Positions 8,703 to 17,952 are shown, counted from the stretch's first letter. The stretch: 64,000 nucleotides of DNA from CAZKBP01 sp964551015 (GCA_964551015.1 CAZKBP010000025.1:23706-87705), one strand, 5' to 3'. Notes: generated by a model from the sequence alone, not told the origin. Numbers and translations: made by a program.

Positions 8703-9128
8703 CTACGAAATTGCAATCTCACGACGCTTCGGTTTCGCATCTTCTTTTTTGGGTACGGTAATATTCAATACTCCGTCTTTATAGTTTGCCTCGATCTTCT
8801 CACCTTCGGCAGTGGCAGGGAGGGTGAAAGAACGTTTGAAGCTGGTGTAGCTAAACTCACGACGGGTATAATTGTCTTTCTTGTCTTCGTTTTCTACTTT
8901 GTTCTCAGCAGAGATAGTCAACACGTCGTTGTCTACATTTACCTTGAAATCCTCTTTGTTGAGGCCAGGAGCGGCTAATTCTAGATGAAATCCGTTTTCA
9001 TCTTCCTTGATGTTGACAGATGGTACGTTATTGATGTTATCGCGTCCGAAAAAAGGACCAAAATCATCGTTGAAAAATCTGTCTAACATGGTGTTAAAAG
9101 TCGGTTTGTTGAATCTTACGAGTGTCAT
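8703..9128 (-). CDS. Small heat-shock protein, Hsp20/alpha-crystallin family
   Basis: A 141-residue ATP-independent holdase chaperone. An N-terminal segment containing RFFNDDFGPFFGRD precedes the alpha-crystallin domain (about 38-130). That domain includes LAAPGLNKEDFKVNVDND and the signature YKDGVLNITVPKKE near 110-123, and an I-A-I-S tail provides the short I-x-I anchor. Length and motifs are typical. A strong Shine-Dalgarno-like AAAGGAG lies about 13 bp before the ATG. It is divergent from a thioredoxin gene, and the shared 255-bp promoter region holds two copies of TGCCAAAATGTC, which may be a stress-response motif. Confidence 0.95.
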   Translation of the reverse strand: MTLVRFNKPTFNTMLDRFFNDDFGPFFGRDNINNVPSVNIKEDENGFHLELAAPGLNKEDFKVNVDNDVLTISAENKVENEDKKDNYTRREFSYTSFKRSFTLPATAEGEKIEANYKDGVLNITVPKKEDAKPKRREIAIS

Positions 9129-9238
9129 ATCTTTAATTCTCCTTTTTAAAGTTGAACGTTTATTTCAAAATTGCTTTCGCTGATATTATTGCAAGATCGA
9201 TACCAAGCCTAAAAAACACGTATAGTGGTGAAAATATA

Positions 9239-9293
9239 TGCCAAAATGTCTTGAAAAGAGAAATTTATCGAAAATTTGTAATGCCAAAATGTC
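9239..9293. repeat. Two direct copies of TGCCAAAATGTC between hsp20 and the thioredoxin gene
   Basis: Identical 12-mers lie at 9239-9250 and 9282-9293, 43 bp apart (close to four helical turns). They sit in the divergent promoter region of two protein-quality genes, which suggests a regulator site. The regulator is not identified. Confidence 0.45.
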
Positions 9294-9383
9294 ATTAATG
9301 GTTTTTGTTCTAGAATCAATTTGTCATTTGTAATGTTTTAATTTTGTGGTTATCTGTTCAAAATGCTAAACTAAAACGTCAAA

Positions 9384-10184
9384 ATGGAGGCAAATCAAGC
9401 TAGCTTTGAAGAAAAAGTATTGGCACGTAGCCAAGAAGTACCTGTGGTGGTAGATTTTTGGGCTCCCTGGTGTGGCCCTTGCAAATTTTTAGGCCCCGTG
9501 ATTGAAGAATTAGCCAATGAGGCAGCGGGTCGGTGGGAATTGGTCAAAGTAAATACAGATGAAAATCCTGAGTTATCTCAAAAATTTCGTATCAAGGGAA
9601 TCCCTGCTGTCAAAATGTTTTATCAGGGTGAAGTAGTAGGAGAATTTACAGGCGCATTGCCCAAAACACAGATTCAAAGATGGTTGGATGAAAATATTCC
9701 CGATCCACGGCAGGAAACGCTAGCTCAAATCAAAGAGCGTTTGCAAGGAGAAGCATACGCCCAAGCACTCAAAGATTTGGAAGCTTTTGTAGAAGAAAAT
9801 CCTGATTTGGACGAGGCCAAGATTTGCCTTGCTAGTGAAAAGATTTATGAAAATCTCGTTCAAGCAGCATCACTTTTGGAAGGAATCAAGCTAGATGGTA
9901 AGCTCATAGACTCTATCGAGGACACCAGAAATCTCATCCAATTTTTACAAACAGAAACAGACTCCACCCATAATTTAGCAAAAAAAGTACAGAGCGCTCA
10001 GGCAACGCTCAAAGAGAGAAATTTTGAGGCTACTTTGCAGCAATTGATTGAAGTAGTGATGGTTGATAAATCTTTTGCCGAAGAACTGCCTCGCAAGGCG
10101 ATTATTGCTATTTTCCATAGGTTAGGAGATCAGCACGAACTGACCCAAAAATATCGCAAACGCTTTGATATGGCTCTTTATTAA
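9384..10184 (+). CDS. Thioredoxin-TPR fusion, YbbN/CnoX-like
   Basis: A 266-residue protein with a thioredoxin domain (about 1-108) joined to a helical TPR-like region (about 115-266). The active site WCGPC has cysteines at 30 and 33, so unlike E. coli YbbN it keeps the redox-active CxxC and is probably a true thiol reductase or a chaperone-redox factor. The domain order and length fit the YbbN/CnoX family, which hand oxidatively damaged clients to chaperones. Divergence from hsp20 supports a role in protein quality control. A TAATTTTG -7-like box lies at 9339-9346, without a well-spaced TTG. Confidence 0.88.
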   Translation: MEANQASFEEKVLARSQEVPVVVDFWAPWCGPCKFLGPVIEELANEAAGRWELVKVNTDENPELSQKFRIKGIPAVKMFYQGEVVGEFTGALPKTQIQRWLDENIPDPRQETLAQIKERLQGEAYAQALKDLEAFVEENPDLDEAKICLASEKIYENLVQAASLLEGIKLDGKLIDSIEDTRNLIQFLQTETDSTHNLAKKVQSAQATLKERNFEATLQQLIEVVMVDKSFAEELPRKAIIAIFHRLGDQHELTQKYRKRFDMALY

Positions 10185-10201
10185 GTTGCTGGTTGCTCGA
10201 C

Positions 10202-10933
10202 TCACAACGAGCGACTTTCATCTTTGACAATTTTTCCATCTTCCAGATAAATCACCCTTTTGGCCCTGCGCATGACCAGTTCATCGTGGGTAGAGAACAG
10301 GAAGGTGGTTTTTTCTTTTTGATTGAGTTCGTACATTAAATCTAGCAAGTGAGTGGTATTTTGAGAATCTAAACTGGAGGAGGGTTCATCCGCCAGCACG
10401 AAATGAGGCTTAGGAGCCAGGGCACGGGCAATCGCCACGCGTTGTTGCTGACCACCGGAAAGCTCGTGGGGCTTTCTTTTCGCATATTTTTCTAATTGAA
10501 TTTGTTGCAAGAGTTCATCTACACGCTCTTTGATTTCTGCCTTAGGGCGGCCTTGCAATTGCATCGTGAGGGCGATATTTTCCCAAACCGTCAGCACAGG
10601 AACCAGATTATGCGCCTGAAAAACCAAACCAATGTGATGCAAGCGAAATTGGCTTAGTTTCTTTTCTTTCAATTGTGTAATCTCCTTCCCGGCAATCCAG
10701 ATTTTGCCTGAATTAGGTTGATCTAGTCCGCCGATCAGATTCAACAGACTCGTTTTGCCACAGCCCGAAGGCCCCACAATGGCCGTGAATTCTCCTGCTT
10801 CTAGAGTTAAGCTAACTCCATCTAATGCCTTCACAGGGACACCTTTGGGATCATAAATCTTGGTTAAGGCTTCAGAGCGGATGATCTTTTTTTTAGGAGA
10901 AATATCGTAAATAATGAATTTAGGTTCTTTCAC
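10202..10933 (-). CDS. ABC transporter ATP-binding protein, LolD/MacB type
   Basis: A 243-residue ABC ATPase. Walker A is GPSGCGKTSL (about 53-62), the signature LSGGQQQRVAIARAL lies near 155-169, and Walker B is FVLADEPSSSLD. It is followed by the H-loop in STHDE. The first codon of the longest frame is GTG, so the exact start is uncertain. It is the last gene of a three-gene minus-strand operon with two FtsX/MacB-type permeases and provides ATP hydrolysis for them. In this family the complex extracts lipoproteins or exports peptides without a classical transmembrane pore. The substrate cannot be told here. Confidence 0.92.
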   Translation of the reverse strand: MKEPKFIIYDISPKKKIIRSEALTKIYDPKGVPVKALDGVSLTLEAGEFTAIVGPSGCGKTSLLNLIGGLDQPNSGKIWIAGKEITQLKEKKLSQFRLHHIGLVFQAHNLVPVLTVWENIALTMQLQGRPKAEIKERVDELLQQIQLEKYAKRKPHELSGGQQQRVAIARALAPKPHFVLADEPSSSLDSQNTTHLLDLMYELNQKEKTTFLFSTHDELVMRRAKRVIYLEDGKIVKDESRSL

Positions 10934-10937
10934 AGAA

Positions 10938-12155
10938 TTATGAAATGACTTTTACTAATCGTGTTGCTAGTACTTTCCGTACTAAGTAAATAGACAAAAT
11001 GAGCGTGGCAACCATTACGAATCCAATTACCATCAAAAATACTTCCCCACTCAAATAAGGTTTGACCACACTATCAAAGCCCGCCGACGCTACTCCCGCT
11101 CGTAGATGAGACAGATGAATGCCATAAGCAGCACTCCCCCTGATGGTAAGACTTGAAAGCCCCAAACCTAATAATGAGCCGATTACGGACAGCAAAAACG
11201 TTTCCATAGATACCATCCAACCCAAAGCTTGTTTTGGCATTCCCAAAGCGCTCAGGAGTGCCAATTCCTGCTTTCGCTCCAAAATGGCCATCAACATCAC
11301 ATTCATAATGACCAGAGACATCGCCAAGATGATAATTCCCAAGAAAATCAAGTAAAAATAAGTCATGATTTCGTGGAGGTAGGCTAGCTCGGGTGCCGTT
11401 TTGATCCAGCTTTTTACCCGGAGGTCAGGCCATTTTTTGGTTAAATCTTTTTCTACTTGATGAGCTTTTCTAAGATTTCTCAAACGACAAGCTAACTGGT
11501 GCACGGCTGCCGTTTCTAGGTTGAGCAGTTCAGCAAATACTTCTCTATGGATAAAAACGTGGCTTTGCTCGAAGCTAGTATTAGAAGTTTGATAAATGCC
11601 TGCGACCCGAAAATGAGCCGATTGGTTTTCACCATTTTGATCTGAAAAACTCAGTTTTAAGCGGTCATTCAGTTTTAATTCTAATCGCTGTGCTAGTTTT
11701 TGACCAATTACCGCCGACGAATCGGAAGCTTGGTCTAGATAAGTTCCTACTTTGATTTTTTGATAAAGGCTAAAGACATTTTTCTCGGCTTGAGGCGTGA
11801 TACCATAGATATCCACTCGGTAATTCGCGTTTTTACCCGTGGCTAATCCATAGGTATTGAGGCGGGGGGAAACAGCTCGAATCTCAGGATGGGATTGCAA
11901 TCGAGAGCTAAGAGAGTCGCTGTGATTTAGGTAATGATAGACCAGCTTCTCCCGGTCGTAATTAGGATGCTGAATTTTGATATGGGCAATACTATTTTCC
12001 AAAAAATCTTGAATTCTCTGGTCTTGCAGGCCATTGTTAAAAGCCATCATGAAAGTACTTGCCCAAATTCCCAGCGTAATCCCGCAAATAATCGTTGCAC
12101 TCCGCGTGGGATATCGCCACAAATTACGCCACGCTATTTGTATGATTAATTTCAT
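10938..12155 (-). CDS. FtsX/LolE-like ABC transporter permease
   Basis: A 405-residue permease of the MacB/FtsX superfamily. There is one N-terminal membrane span (about 18-38), a large periplasmic domain (about 45-270), and three C-terminal spans (about 272-295, 315-340 and 370-395). The chosen ATG at 12155 has a GGAG element just upstream; a longer frame begins one codon earlier with TTG. It directly follows the second permease gene and precedes the ATPase, so the three form one exporter, probably heterodimeric in its membrane part. Resistance, lipoprotein and cell-division exporters share this architecture. Confidence 0.9.
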   Translation of the reverse strand: MKLIIQIAWRNLWRYPTRSATIICGITLGIWASTFMMAFNNGLQDQRIQDFLENSIAHIKIQHPNYDREKLVYHYLNHSDSLSSRLQSHPEIRAVSPRLNTYGLATGKNANYRVDIYGITPQAEKNVFSLYQKIKVGTYLDQASDSSAVIGQKLAQRLELKLNDRLKLSFSDQNGENQSAHFRVAGIYQTSNTSFEQSHVFIHREVFAELLNLETAAVHQLACRLRNLRKAHQVEKDLTKKWPDLRVKSWIKTAPELAYLHEIMTYFYLIFLGIIILAMSLVIMNVMLMAILERKQELALLSALGMPKQALGWMVSMETFLLSVIGSLLGLGLSSLTIRGSAAYGIHLSHLRAGVASAGFDSVVKPYLSGEVFLMVIGFVMVATLILSIYLVRKVLATRLVKVIS

Positions 12156-12167
12156 CAATTCTCCAAA

Positions 12168-13391
12168 TTAGGCGTGAAGCGAATCAGCAATCTGGATACG
12201 ATAAATCGCACTAATCGGGTAAATAGCCATGGTGGCAGTAATCATAAAAATGATAATCCCTTGTTGTAAGAATAGGGAAGGGGCATAAGTATATACAATC
12301 ATAGGTTCTAATCCCATTTCGGCCACGGCTTGCGCTACGCTTCCTTGCAAATAAATCGGATAGGTGTGAAGATAAAATAACACAGGAGCCATCAATGCAG
12401 AGGCCAACAAAACACCAATCAGACCACACAGACTGATCTCAAACCAGAGTACCATACTTAAATCTAATCGCCTCATGCCAAGAGCCAAAAATAAAGCAAA
12501 TTCCTGATATCGTTCTTTGGTCATCATCAGAATACTGGCAAAAATACCAAAGCTCACCAAAAGATACAGCACGGCGATCATCAACTGCCCACTTATTTCT
12601 TGGGCGTACATGAGTTGTTGGAATTCAGGAAGAGATTCTTTCCAAGTGTGTATTTTCCAGCCTTTGCCCGAAAAACGATGGGTTAGTTGGTCGCGAACTT
12701 GCTCAGGAGTTTGGTATTCTTTTATTTCAATCGATAAACTGTTGATTTGCTCGGGTTTATCCCATAATTTTTGTGCGCTTTTTAATGAAGTATAGACAAG
12801 AAAATCATTCAAGTCAGGGCGAGAAGAACGAAATATTCCCTGCACGAAAAAAAACTGCAAAACTGGCCCCTGCCAAGAAAATTGCGCCACCACAGGAACA
12901 GAATCACCCACCTCGAGCTCTAATTTTTCTGCCAAACCCTCCGCTACCAGCATTTGGTTGGTACCGTTTGTGGAGAGGTACTTCCCTGCGACCAGTTGCT
13001 TGGGCAGTTGAGTCATTTTTCTTTCAGCATCAGGCAAAGTGCCCACTAGCCAAGCCACGGCATAATCTTTCTTCCCTTTCACTTGAAGGTAAGACATGAG
13101 GCGAGGAACTAGCGTTTGGATCAAAGGTTCTTTCCTGATCTCCTCTGCTAGTTCTTGATGATAAGGCCAAGTGTGATTTGCACCCGGAGGGAAGGGGGCA
13201 TCTGCCTGAGCTATTTGGAGATGCCCCCAAAAACGGACGATGGTATGCTCCACCATGTGTTGATAGGAACCCTTTTGCTGAGAGCGCATTAAAAGGCTCA
13301 AAGAGACAGCTAAGAATATAGAGAAAATATTGATTCCTGTTCTTGTGGGGTTACGCCATAGATTACGCCAGGAAACTTTAAGAAAAAACAT
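12168..13391 (-). CDS. FtsX/LolC-like ABC transporter permease
   Basis: A 407-residue permease with the same arrangement as its neighbour: an N-terminal span (about 17-37), a long periplasmic domain, and three spans in the last 140 residues. It starts the exporter operon and is 12 bp from the next gene. The shared N-terminal pattern WRNLWRNPTRT versus WRNLWRYPTRS shows that the two permeases are anciently duplicated paralogues, as in LolC/LolE. No MacA-like adaptor is encoded beside them. Confidence 0.9.
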   Translation of the reverse strand: MFFLKVSWRNLWRNPTRTGINIFSIFLAVSLSLLMRSQQKGSYQHMVEHTIVRFWGHLQIAQADAPFPPGANHTWPYHQELAEEIRKEPLIQTLVPRLMSYLQVKGKKDYAVAWLVGTLPDAERKMTQLPKQLVAGKYLSTNGTNQMLVAEGLAEKLELEVGDSVPVVAQFSWQGPVLQFFFVQGIFRSSRPDLNDFLVYTSLKSAQKLWDKPEQINSLSIEIKEYQTPEQVRDQLTHRFSGKGWKIHTWKESLPEFQQLMYAQEISGQLMIAVLYLLVSFGIFASILMMTKERYQEFALFLALGMRRLDLSMVLWFEISLCGLIGVLLASALMAPVLFYLHTYPIYLQGSVAQAVAEMGLEPMIVYTYAPSLFLQQGIIIFMITATMAIYPISAIYRIQIADSLHA

Positions 13392-13553
13392 AGATTAATA
13401 AGCAGGGATTGGCAGCTAGTTTTTTTGGAAATCGCGTGATAATTTTGTTTTTAATAGAAAACTAAAACTATAATCCATAGAAATAGCCACAATAACTTCT
13501 AGCTTTACTTAGGGTTTTGATATGCTCGATAACTAATCAAATCAGCTATCAAC

Positions 13554-13742
13554 TCATTTTTTCTTTTCCAAAAAAATCGTGATTTCTTGTATATCTAAGT
13601 CTAACATCAGGTCTCCCACTACTCTAAAACCTTGTTTTTCCAGACGTGTCTTTTCATTCTGAATGGCTTCCTGCTCCTGACCTGTACCAGTAATATGTAA
13701 GTAGGTACTGTGTTGATTATCTTCGGATACAGTCACTTTCAT
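13554..13742 (-). CDS. Small hypothetical protein (62 aa)
   Basis: A 62-residue soluble protein with an ATG start. The order of polar and hydrophobic residues suggests a beta-alpha-beta fold: a strand near 1-6 and 13-19 (TYLHITGTG), a charged helix (about 22-36), and strands ending in IQEITIFLEKKK. Nothing in it names a function. It stands alone, 160 bp from the ABC exporter, and could be in the same transcriptional direction by chance. I rate it as probably real because of its balanced composition and clean ends. Confidence 0.5.
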   Translation of the reverse strand: MKVTVSEDNQHSTYLHITGTGQEQEAIQNEKTRLEKQGFRVVGDLMLDLDIQEITIFLEKKK

Positions 13743-14256
13743 AGTTGATAAATCTAAATTCTATTAATAAACCTGGTATAAGAACGTTGTTGTATCTTAT
13801 CAATGCTTTAGTCCTAATACGGAATTGCACCAGATGTATCTCAAAAACGAGCAAATTTATTCCTCCTTTTATTAAAAAAAATTCCTTCGTGTAAGGAAAT
13901 CTTCATAAAAACTAAAATAACCAAGTGAAATCATCAAGTATGATTTTTTGCAATATGCTTATTTTGAGGATTTTAGCAAACAATTAGGGGTAAACCCCTA
14001 GTAAAATAAGACCCAACCCCTACTAACTAGTTGCTATTTATGGCGTAAGATTGAATACCAACTTAGACAGAAAAGCTTTTTACTCAGAATCTCAAATAGT
14101 TTCAAACCTACTTATCAAGCGATCTGTCTCGCACAAGTTAAAGCACCTGACTCTTCCAAGTGCAGGGAACCTCTACACCCTAATCAGAGGAGGCTACTAC
14201 CTGACAGCCTTTAATCGGGTAGTTTTTTCCAATCATTTTTACCAAAAAAAACAACA
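13743..14256 (+). other. Long 5' region of the secreted-protein gene
   Basis: About 510 bp without a convincing gene. It holds a perfect palindrome TAGGGGT-AA-ACCCCTA (about 13985-14000), with a further CCCCTA about 20 bp downstream. After that comes a GC-richer stretch with several short hairpins that ends in a terminator-like structure at 14194-14230, only about 27 bp before the ATG. Confidence 0.45.
14194..14230 (+). terminator. Terminator-like hairpin just upstream of a start codon (possible attenuator)
   Basis: ACTACC-T-GA pairs with TC-G-GGTAGT and is followed by six T. No gene ends upstream on this strand, so the hairpin lies in the leader of the gene at 14257 and may act in attenuation. 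Confidence 0.5.
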
Positions 14257-15903
14257 ATGAATACTTTCAAAAACTTTACTCTATTATGTATTGGACTATT
14301 TTGTCTGTTTTTCAATAGTTCAGTGTTTGCACAACAATGGAACGGTGGCAACAATCCTAATGACAACATCTGGCGTCCTGGTAATGTCTGGATCGGGGTC
14401 AATAACTCCATTCGCCCTTTCCACCTCAGAGGTGAAAAGATGATCTTCCAAGTAGATAGAGATCGCAAAGACCCTGGCTTTGGTATCACGCGCTACAGTA
14501 CAGGTTTTCAAGATGTCTGGAAAAGCTATACTTTTTATGTAGAAGGTACTGGGGTGGATCAAGGTAAATTTATCATCGCTGACTGGCATGACAAAACCAG
14601 TGGCCTTAGTGATGCCCGTTTCGTGATTGATAATGTTGGTCGTATAGGAATCAACAGTATTAATCCTAACGCACAACTTGAAGTAGTCGGAGCCTCGAGC
14701 ACACTCCCCTTGGGTGTAAAAGGAAGTGCTACCACGGGAATTCAATATGATGGCCCTGGGGGTACCTCTTTTGCGGGAGCCTACATGAATGGAGGAAAGC
14801 CCTTCTTTGGCTACAAGCGCGATAACAGCATTCTAGGCTATCATTACATCGACTCAGATAACGGATGGAAACTGTATATGGGGCGGCGCGACAACGTCTT
14901 GTCTGCCTATGCAAATGGCAACGTGGGCATCAATACCACCAGTATGATCGGTTCGGCCAATTTTGTGGTCAAATCTCCCAGAACTTCGGGCTACGGCGGA
15001 ATGGCCGTGCAAATTGACGGTTCAGGCGATGATCTAAGACCCTTCTACAGCTACGGTGTCAATGGAAGTGTAAAAGCTTGGCATTATTTTGATAATGATG
15101 TTTCTAGCTGGAAGCTATATAACGGTGGAGATAATCGTATCGTAGTTACTTCTTCTGGAAGGGTAGGGATTGGCCAAGAATTTCCAAACTCACGCTCCAA
15201 AATGCACATCAATGGTAGCTTGCTGGTCTCTCCTGGTAAAATCTATCTCTCTACCAGCAATAACAATGATGATGTAGACGATGGAATGGGCTTAGAGCGA
15301 GTCAACAATCTTCATATGTCTATTTTCTCCGATCAGACGATTTCTTTCTCCGATAGCGATACTAAGGAATCCAAAATCTTTATCAATGTGAATACAGGCC
15401 GCATGGGAATCGGTACCTCGACTCCTACCAGTGCCCTCCAAGTGGCCGGAACGACTACTACCAATGTACTCACCATCACCGGTGGAGCCGATATCGCCGA
15501 GCCTTTTGAAATCACCGCAGAAAATGAGCAAGTAGTAGAAGCAGGTGCCATCGTGGTCATTGATGAAATAAACCCAGGCAAATTAAAACTGAGCCAGCAA
15601 GCCCATGACAAAAAAGTAATCGGCATCATCAGCGGAGCCAACGGCGTGAACCCCGGTATGGTACTCAGCCAAGAAGAAGCCCTAGGCAGTGGTGAAAATG
15701 TAGCCATCAGTGGCCGTGTCTACGTGAAAGCCAACGCCAGCAATGGAACCATCCAACCTGGAGATTTTTTAACCACCTCCGAAACCGCCGGAGAAGCTAT
15801 GAAAGTAAGCGACTTAGAGCAAGCTCGTGGTGCCATCATCGGGAAAGCCATGAGTCCCATTAATGAAAAAGGTTACGTACTCGTATTTGTTTCTCTACAA
15901 TAA
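14257..15903 (+). CDS. Secreted tail-fibre-like repeat protein
   Basis: A 548-residue exported protein. A signal peptide (about 1-25, ending VFAQ) is followed by four or more repeats of the tail-spike type G-x-(V/M/I)-G-I, seen as GRIGINSINP, GNVGINTTS, GRVGIGQEFP and GRMGIGTSTP. This pattern is common in Bacteroidota secreted proteins and phage fibres and forms a trimeric beta-structure. The last 130 residues (from about 415) form a separate beta-rich module containing GADIAEPFEI and ending VLVFVSLQ. It has no T9SS sorting tail. The stop is 19 bp before the metalloprotease start, so the two genes probably share a transcript. The function is most likely surface attachment. Confidence 0.8.
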   Translation: MNTFKNFTLLCIGLFCLFFNSSVFAQQWNGGNNPNDNIWRPGNVWIGVNNSIRPFHLRGEKMIFQVDRDRKDPGFGITRYSTGFQDVWKSYTFYVEGTGVDQGKFIIADWHDKTSGLSDARFVIDNVGRIGINSINPNAQLEVVGASSTLPLGVKGSATTGIQYDGPGGTSFAGAYMNGGKPFFGYKRDNSILGYHYIDSDNGWKLYMGRRDNVLSAYANGNVGINTTSMIGSANFVVKSPRTSGYGGMAVQIDGSGDDLRPFYSYGVNGSVKAWHYFDNDVSSWKLYNGGDNRIVVTSSGRVGIGQEFPNSRSKMHINGSLLVSPGKIYLSTSNNNDDVDDGMGLERVNNLHMSIFSDQTISFSDSDTKESKIFINVNTGRMGIGTSTPTSALQVAGTTTTNVLTITGGADIAEPFEITAENEQVVEAGAIVVIDEINPGKLKLSQQAHDKKVIGIISGANGVNPGMVLSQEEALGSGENVAISGRVYVKANASNGTIQPGDFLTTSETAGEAMKVSDLEQARGAIIGKAMSPINEKGYVLVFVSLQ

Positions 15904-15922
15904 GCAAGACCCTACTAGAATT

Positions 15923-17401
15923 ATGAAATATTTCATTATTATTTTAATAAGTTTCATCGGATTTTCGTCTGCTTTTGCCCAAGGAGGAATCATCACCATT
16001 GATCTTTCTTACAAAGTAGTGCTCAATCCGGCCAACGGCAGCCGCCCTCCAGGCGTGAATAACGCCGACATCGATAACGCTATTGACCAGATGAATACCT
16101 TGCTGGAAACCTACTGGAGAGGTTACCGCTTCCGCCGAGTCGGAACGATCCAAAACGTAGGAGGTCTGAATCAATTTACCACAGGCCCTAGCCGATACTA
16201 CAATACAGATTTTTTTGCCAGTAACGGAGGAGCCCTCAAAGACCAAATGGAAGCAGCGGCGATCGCCAATCCTGCCCAATACGGCTGGCGTAACAATGCC
16301 ATCAATATCTACATCGTCAATGGAATTTGTGGAGGAAAATGCTCTTTCCCTTCCGAAGATAATATCGTTCTGATTGGTGCTTGCTCGGATGGAGATGGGC
16401 CACTGCAGTTGCACGAGTTTGGGCATTATTTCAATCTCTGCCATACCCAAGGTTGCCCCTGCGGAAGTTGCGATAACACCAAAACTGGAACCTGCCACAC
16501 TACTCCTGGCAACGACGGAGTAGACGACACCATCGGAGATCTACAATGCTGGGGGCGGAATAATATCGCTCAGAATGCCTACGGTACTACCTACAACAAT
16601 CTGAATAACTTTGGTAAAAATCAAGTGGACAACGTTTTTCTCAACATTATGTCCTATCACGGTAATACCGACCGAATGACCGAGGGGCAGATGGACCGCT
16701 GGACAGACGCCGCCAAATTGTTCCGTTTAGGGGTTCTGGATAGGAACGTACACATGGTCAGGAAGGTTAATTTCGCGCTTCTGCAATTGGGTACCAGTGC
16801 ATTTCCCTATATCAGCGTCGCCAATGGAGTTAATGCGGCCAAAGCAGGCGACGTACTCGTAGTTAAACCAGGAACTTACCCTGAAAATTTGACCATCAAC
16901 AAGCGACTGAGTATTCGGGCTACCCGAGCAGGTGTGGTTAATATCGGAGCGGGCAGTGCTCGCCAAAGCCTGGATACCGTACTCTTGGCTGAAACGGAAG
17001 AGCAAGTTATCATCGCACCTGATTCTGCCGAACAGGCCAAAATAGACCAAGTGTTAGCAGAGGTCAGGAAAATGCCGTCTAACTTTGGCTTTAATGGTGA
17101 GCAATCTTTGCAAGTAGATCCATTGGCAGCCAAAACCAGTCAAGCAAGCTCGGTGAATATTCACCCCAATCCTTTTAAAGAAGAATTGCACATTCACTAT
17201 CAAGCTCCTGCTGGTCAACTGGTTGTAGTGGGCATCTATGACCGTCAGGGTAATAAAATCGCTGAGATAGAACAGATGGCCAATGGTGGAGAAGAGGAAG
17301 AAATTTCCTTTGATGCCCAGGGACTCAAACCCGGCCTGTATGTCTATATCATTCATATTGGAGATGAGACACATCAAGGACGCCTTCTGAAAAACGAATA
17401 A
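15923..17401 (+). CDS. Secreted M43 (pappalysin-like) metalloprotease with T9SS sorting domain
   Basis: A 492-residue protease. The ATG at 15923 gives a proper signal peptide (MKYFIIILISFIGFSSAFAQ); an earlier in-frame ATG overlaps the previous gene and is less likely. The zinc motif HEFGHYFNLCH begins at H164, with the third His at 174, and a Met-turn (LNIMSYHG) follows, as in M43 metzincins. Cysteine pairs around the site are typical of the family. Residues of about 300-370 look like a right-handed beta-helix segment. The last 80 residues (from NIHPNPFKEELHI to GRLLKNE) are a type A T9SS sorting domain, so the enzyme is exported by T9SS and probably surface-attached. A terminator follows. 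Confidence 0.9.
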   Translation: MKYFIIILISFIGFSSAFAQGGIITIDLSYKVVLNPANGSRPPGVNNADIDNAIDQMNTLLETYWRGYRFRRVGTIQNVGGLNQFTTGPSRYYNTDFFASNGGALKDQMEAAAIANPAQYGWRNNAINIYIVNGICGGKCSFPSEDNIVLIGACSDGDGPLQLHEFGHYFNLCHTQGCPCGSCDNTKTGTCHTTPGNDGVDDTIGDLQCWGRNNIAQNAYGTTYNNLNNFGKNQVDNVFLNIMSYHGNTDRMTEGQMDRWTDAAKLFRLGVLDRNVHMVRKVNFALLQLGTSAFPYISVANGVNAAKAGDVLVVKPGTYPENLTINKRLSIRATRAGVVNIGAGSARQSLDTVLLAETEEQVIIAPDSAEQAKIDQVLAEVRKMPSNFGFNGEQSLQVDPLAAKTSQASSVNIHPNPFKEELHIHYQAPAGQLVVVGIYDRQGNKIAEIEQMANGGEEEEISFDAQGLKPGLYVYIIHIGDETHQGRLLKNE

Positions 17402-17428
17402 AGATTCTGAAGCTGGAAATCTCTCTAA

Positions 17429-17470
17429 AAAACGGCTCTACCGGGTGTAAGAGTCGTTTTTTATTTTTTT
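17429..17470. terminator. Bidirectional terminator between convergent genes
   Basis: AAAACGGCTCT pairs with AGAGTCGTTTT across a short loop and is flanked by A and T tracts on both sides. It serves the protease gene on the plus strand and overlaps the 3' end of the asparaginase-like gene on the minus strand. Confidence 0.75.
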
Positions 17471-17952
17471 AGGATAAATTGACCTGTCTGAACATTCCGA
17501 GTAACACGCTGAACTGGATAAATTCCGCCATGCATCGCTATATAAACACCAGCCTCTAGTAATTGTACCGCCGCCAAGGCCAGTCCGAGATTCAAAGGAG
17601 CATCCGAGTCGCTAAATTTTTCGGGGCGCATGGCTCCTGTGAGTACGATGATTTTTTGGGGAATGCCTAAGAGCGAATGTCCTGTCTCGATCATCGTATC
17701 TGTGCCGTGGGTAATCACGACTCGATGATTGGCTAATTGAGCACAATACTGACGCAGTTCCTCCCGATCTTGAGTGGTAATTTCTTGGCTATCCTTTCGG
17801 AAAATAGAAAGAATTTCGTACTCAAAAACAGGATTTAGGCGCATAAGCAACCGCCGAACAGCGGGCTCACCGATCTCAAAAGCCCATCCTCCTTGTACCT
17901 TGGGATAATCTTTATCAATCGTCCCACCTGTTTGTATCAGTGAAATTTTCAT
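17461..17952 (-). CDS. Short asparaginase-like protein (N-terminal domain only)
   Basis: A 163-residue protein covering only the N-terminal domain of the L-asparaginase I/II fold. The first catalytic motif TGGTID is at residues 8-13 and the second, THGTDT, at 81-86; both nucleophilic threonines and the Asp are present. Classical asparaginases are about 330 residues and need the C-terminal domain for the full active site. Stand-alone short forms of this length exist in several bacterial groups. The frame ends cleanly in FILKK, so this is not an obvious truncation. Amidohydrolase activity is plausible but unproven. Confidence 0.85.
   Translation of the reverse strand: MKISLIQTGGTIDKDYPKVQGGWAFEIGEPAVRRLLMRLNPVFEYEILSIFRKDSQEITTQDREELRQYCAQLANHRVVITHGTDTMIETGHSLLGIPQKIIVLTGAMRPEKFSDSDAPLNLGLALAAVQLLEAGVYIAMHGGIYPVQRVTRNVQTGQFILKK

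Noticed and set aside
14051..14260. 69-codon plus-strand frame before the secreted-protein gene
   Set aside because: It starts with TTG and passes through a terminator hairpin and the next start codon; composition is not protein-like. It is treated as leader DNA.
17461..17952. Truncated pseudogene of a full asparaginase
   Set aside because: The short frame ends cleanly, no remnant of the C-terminal domain is seen downstream on the minus strand, and stand-alone short forms exist.
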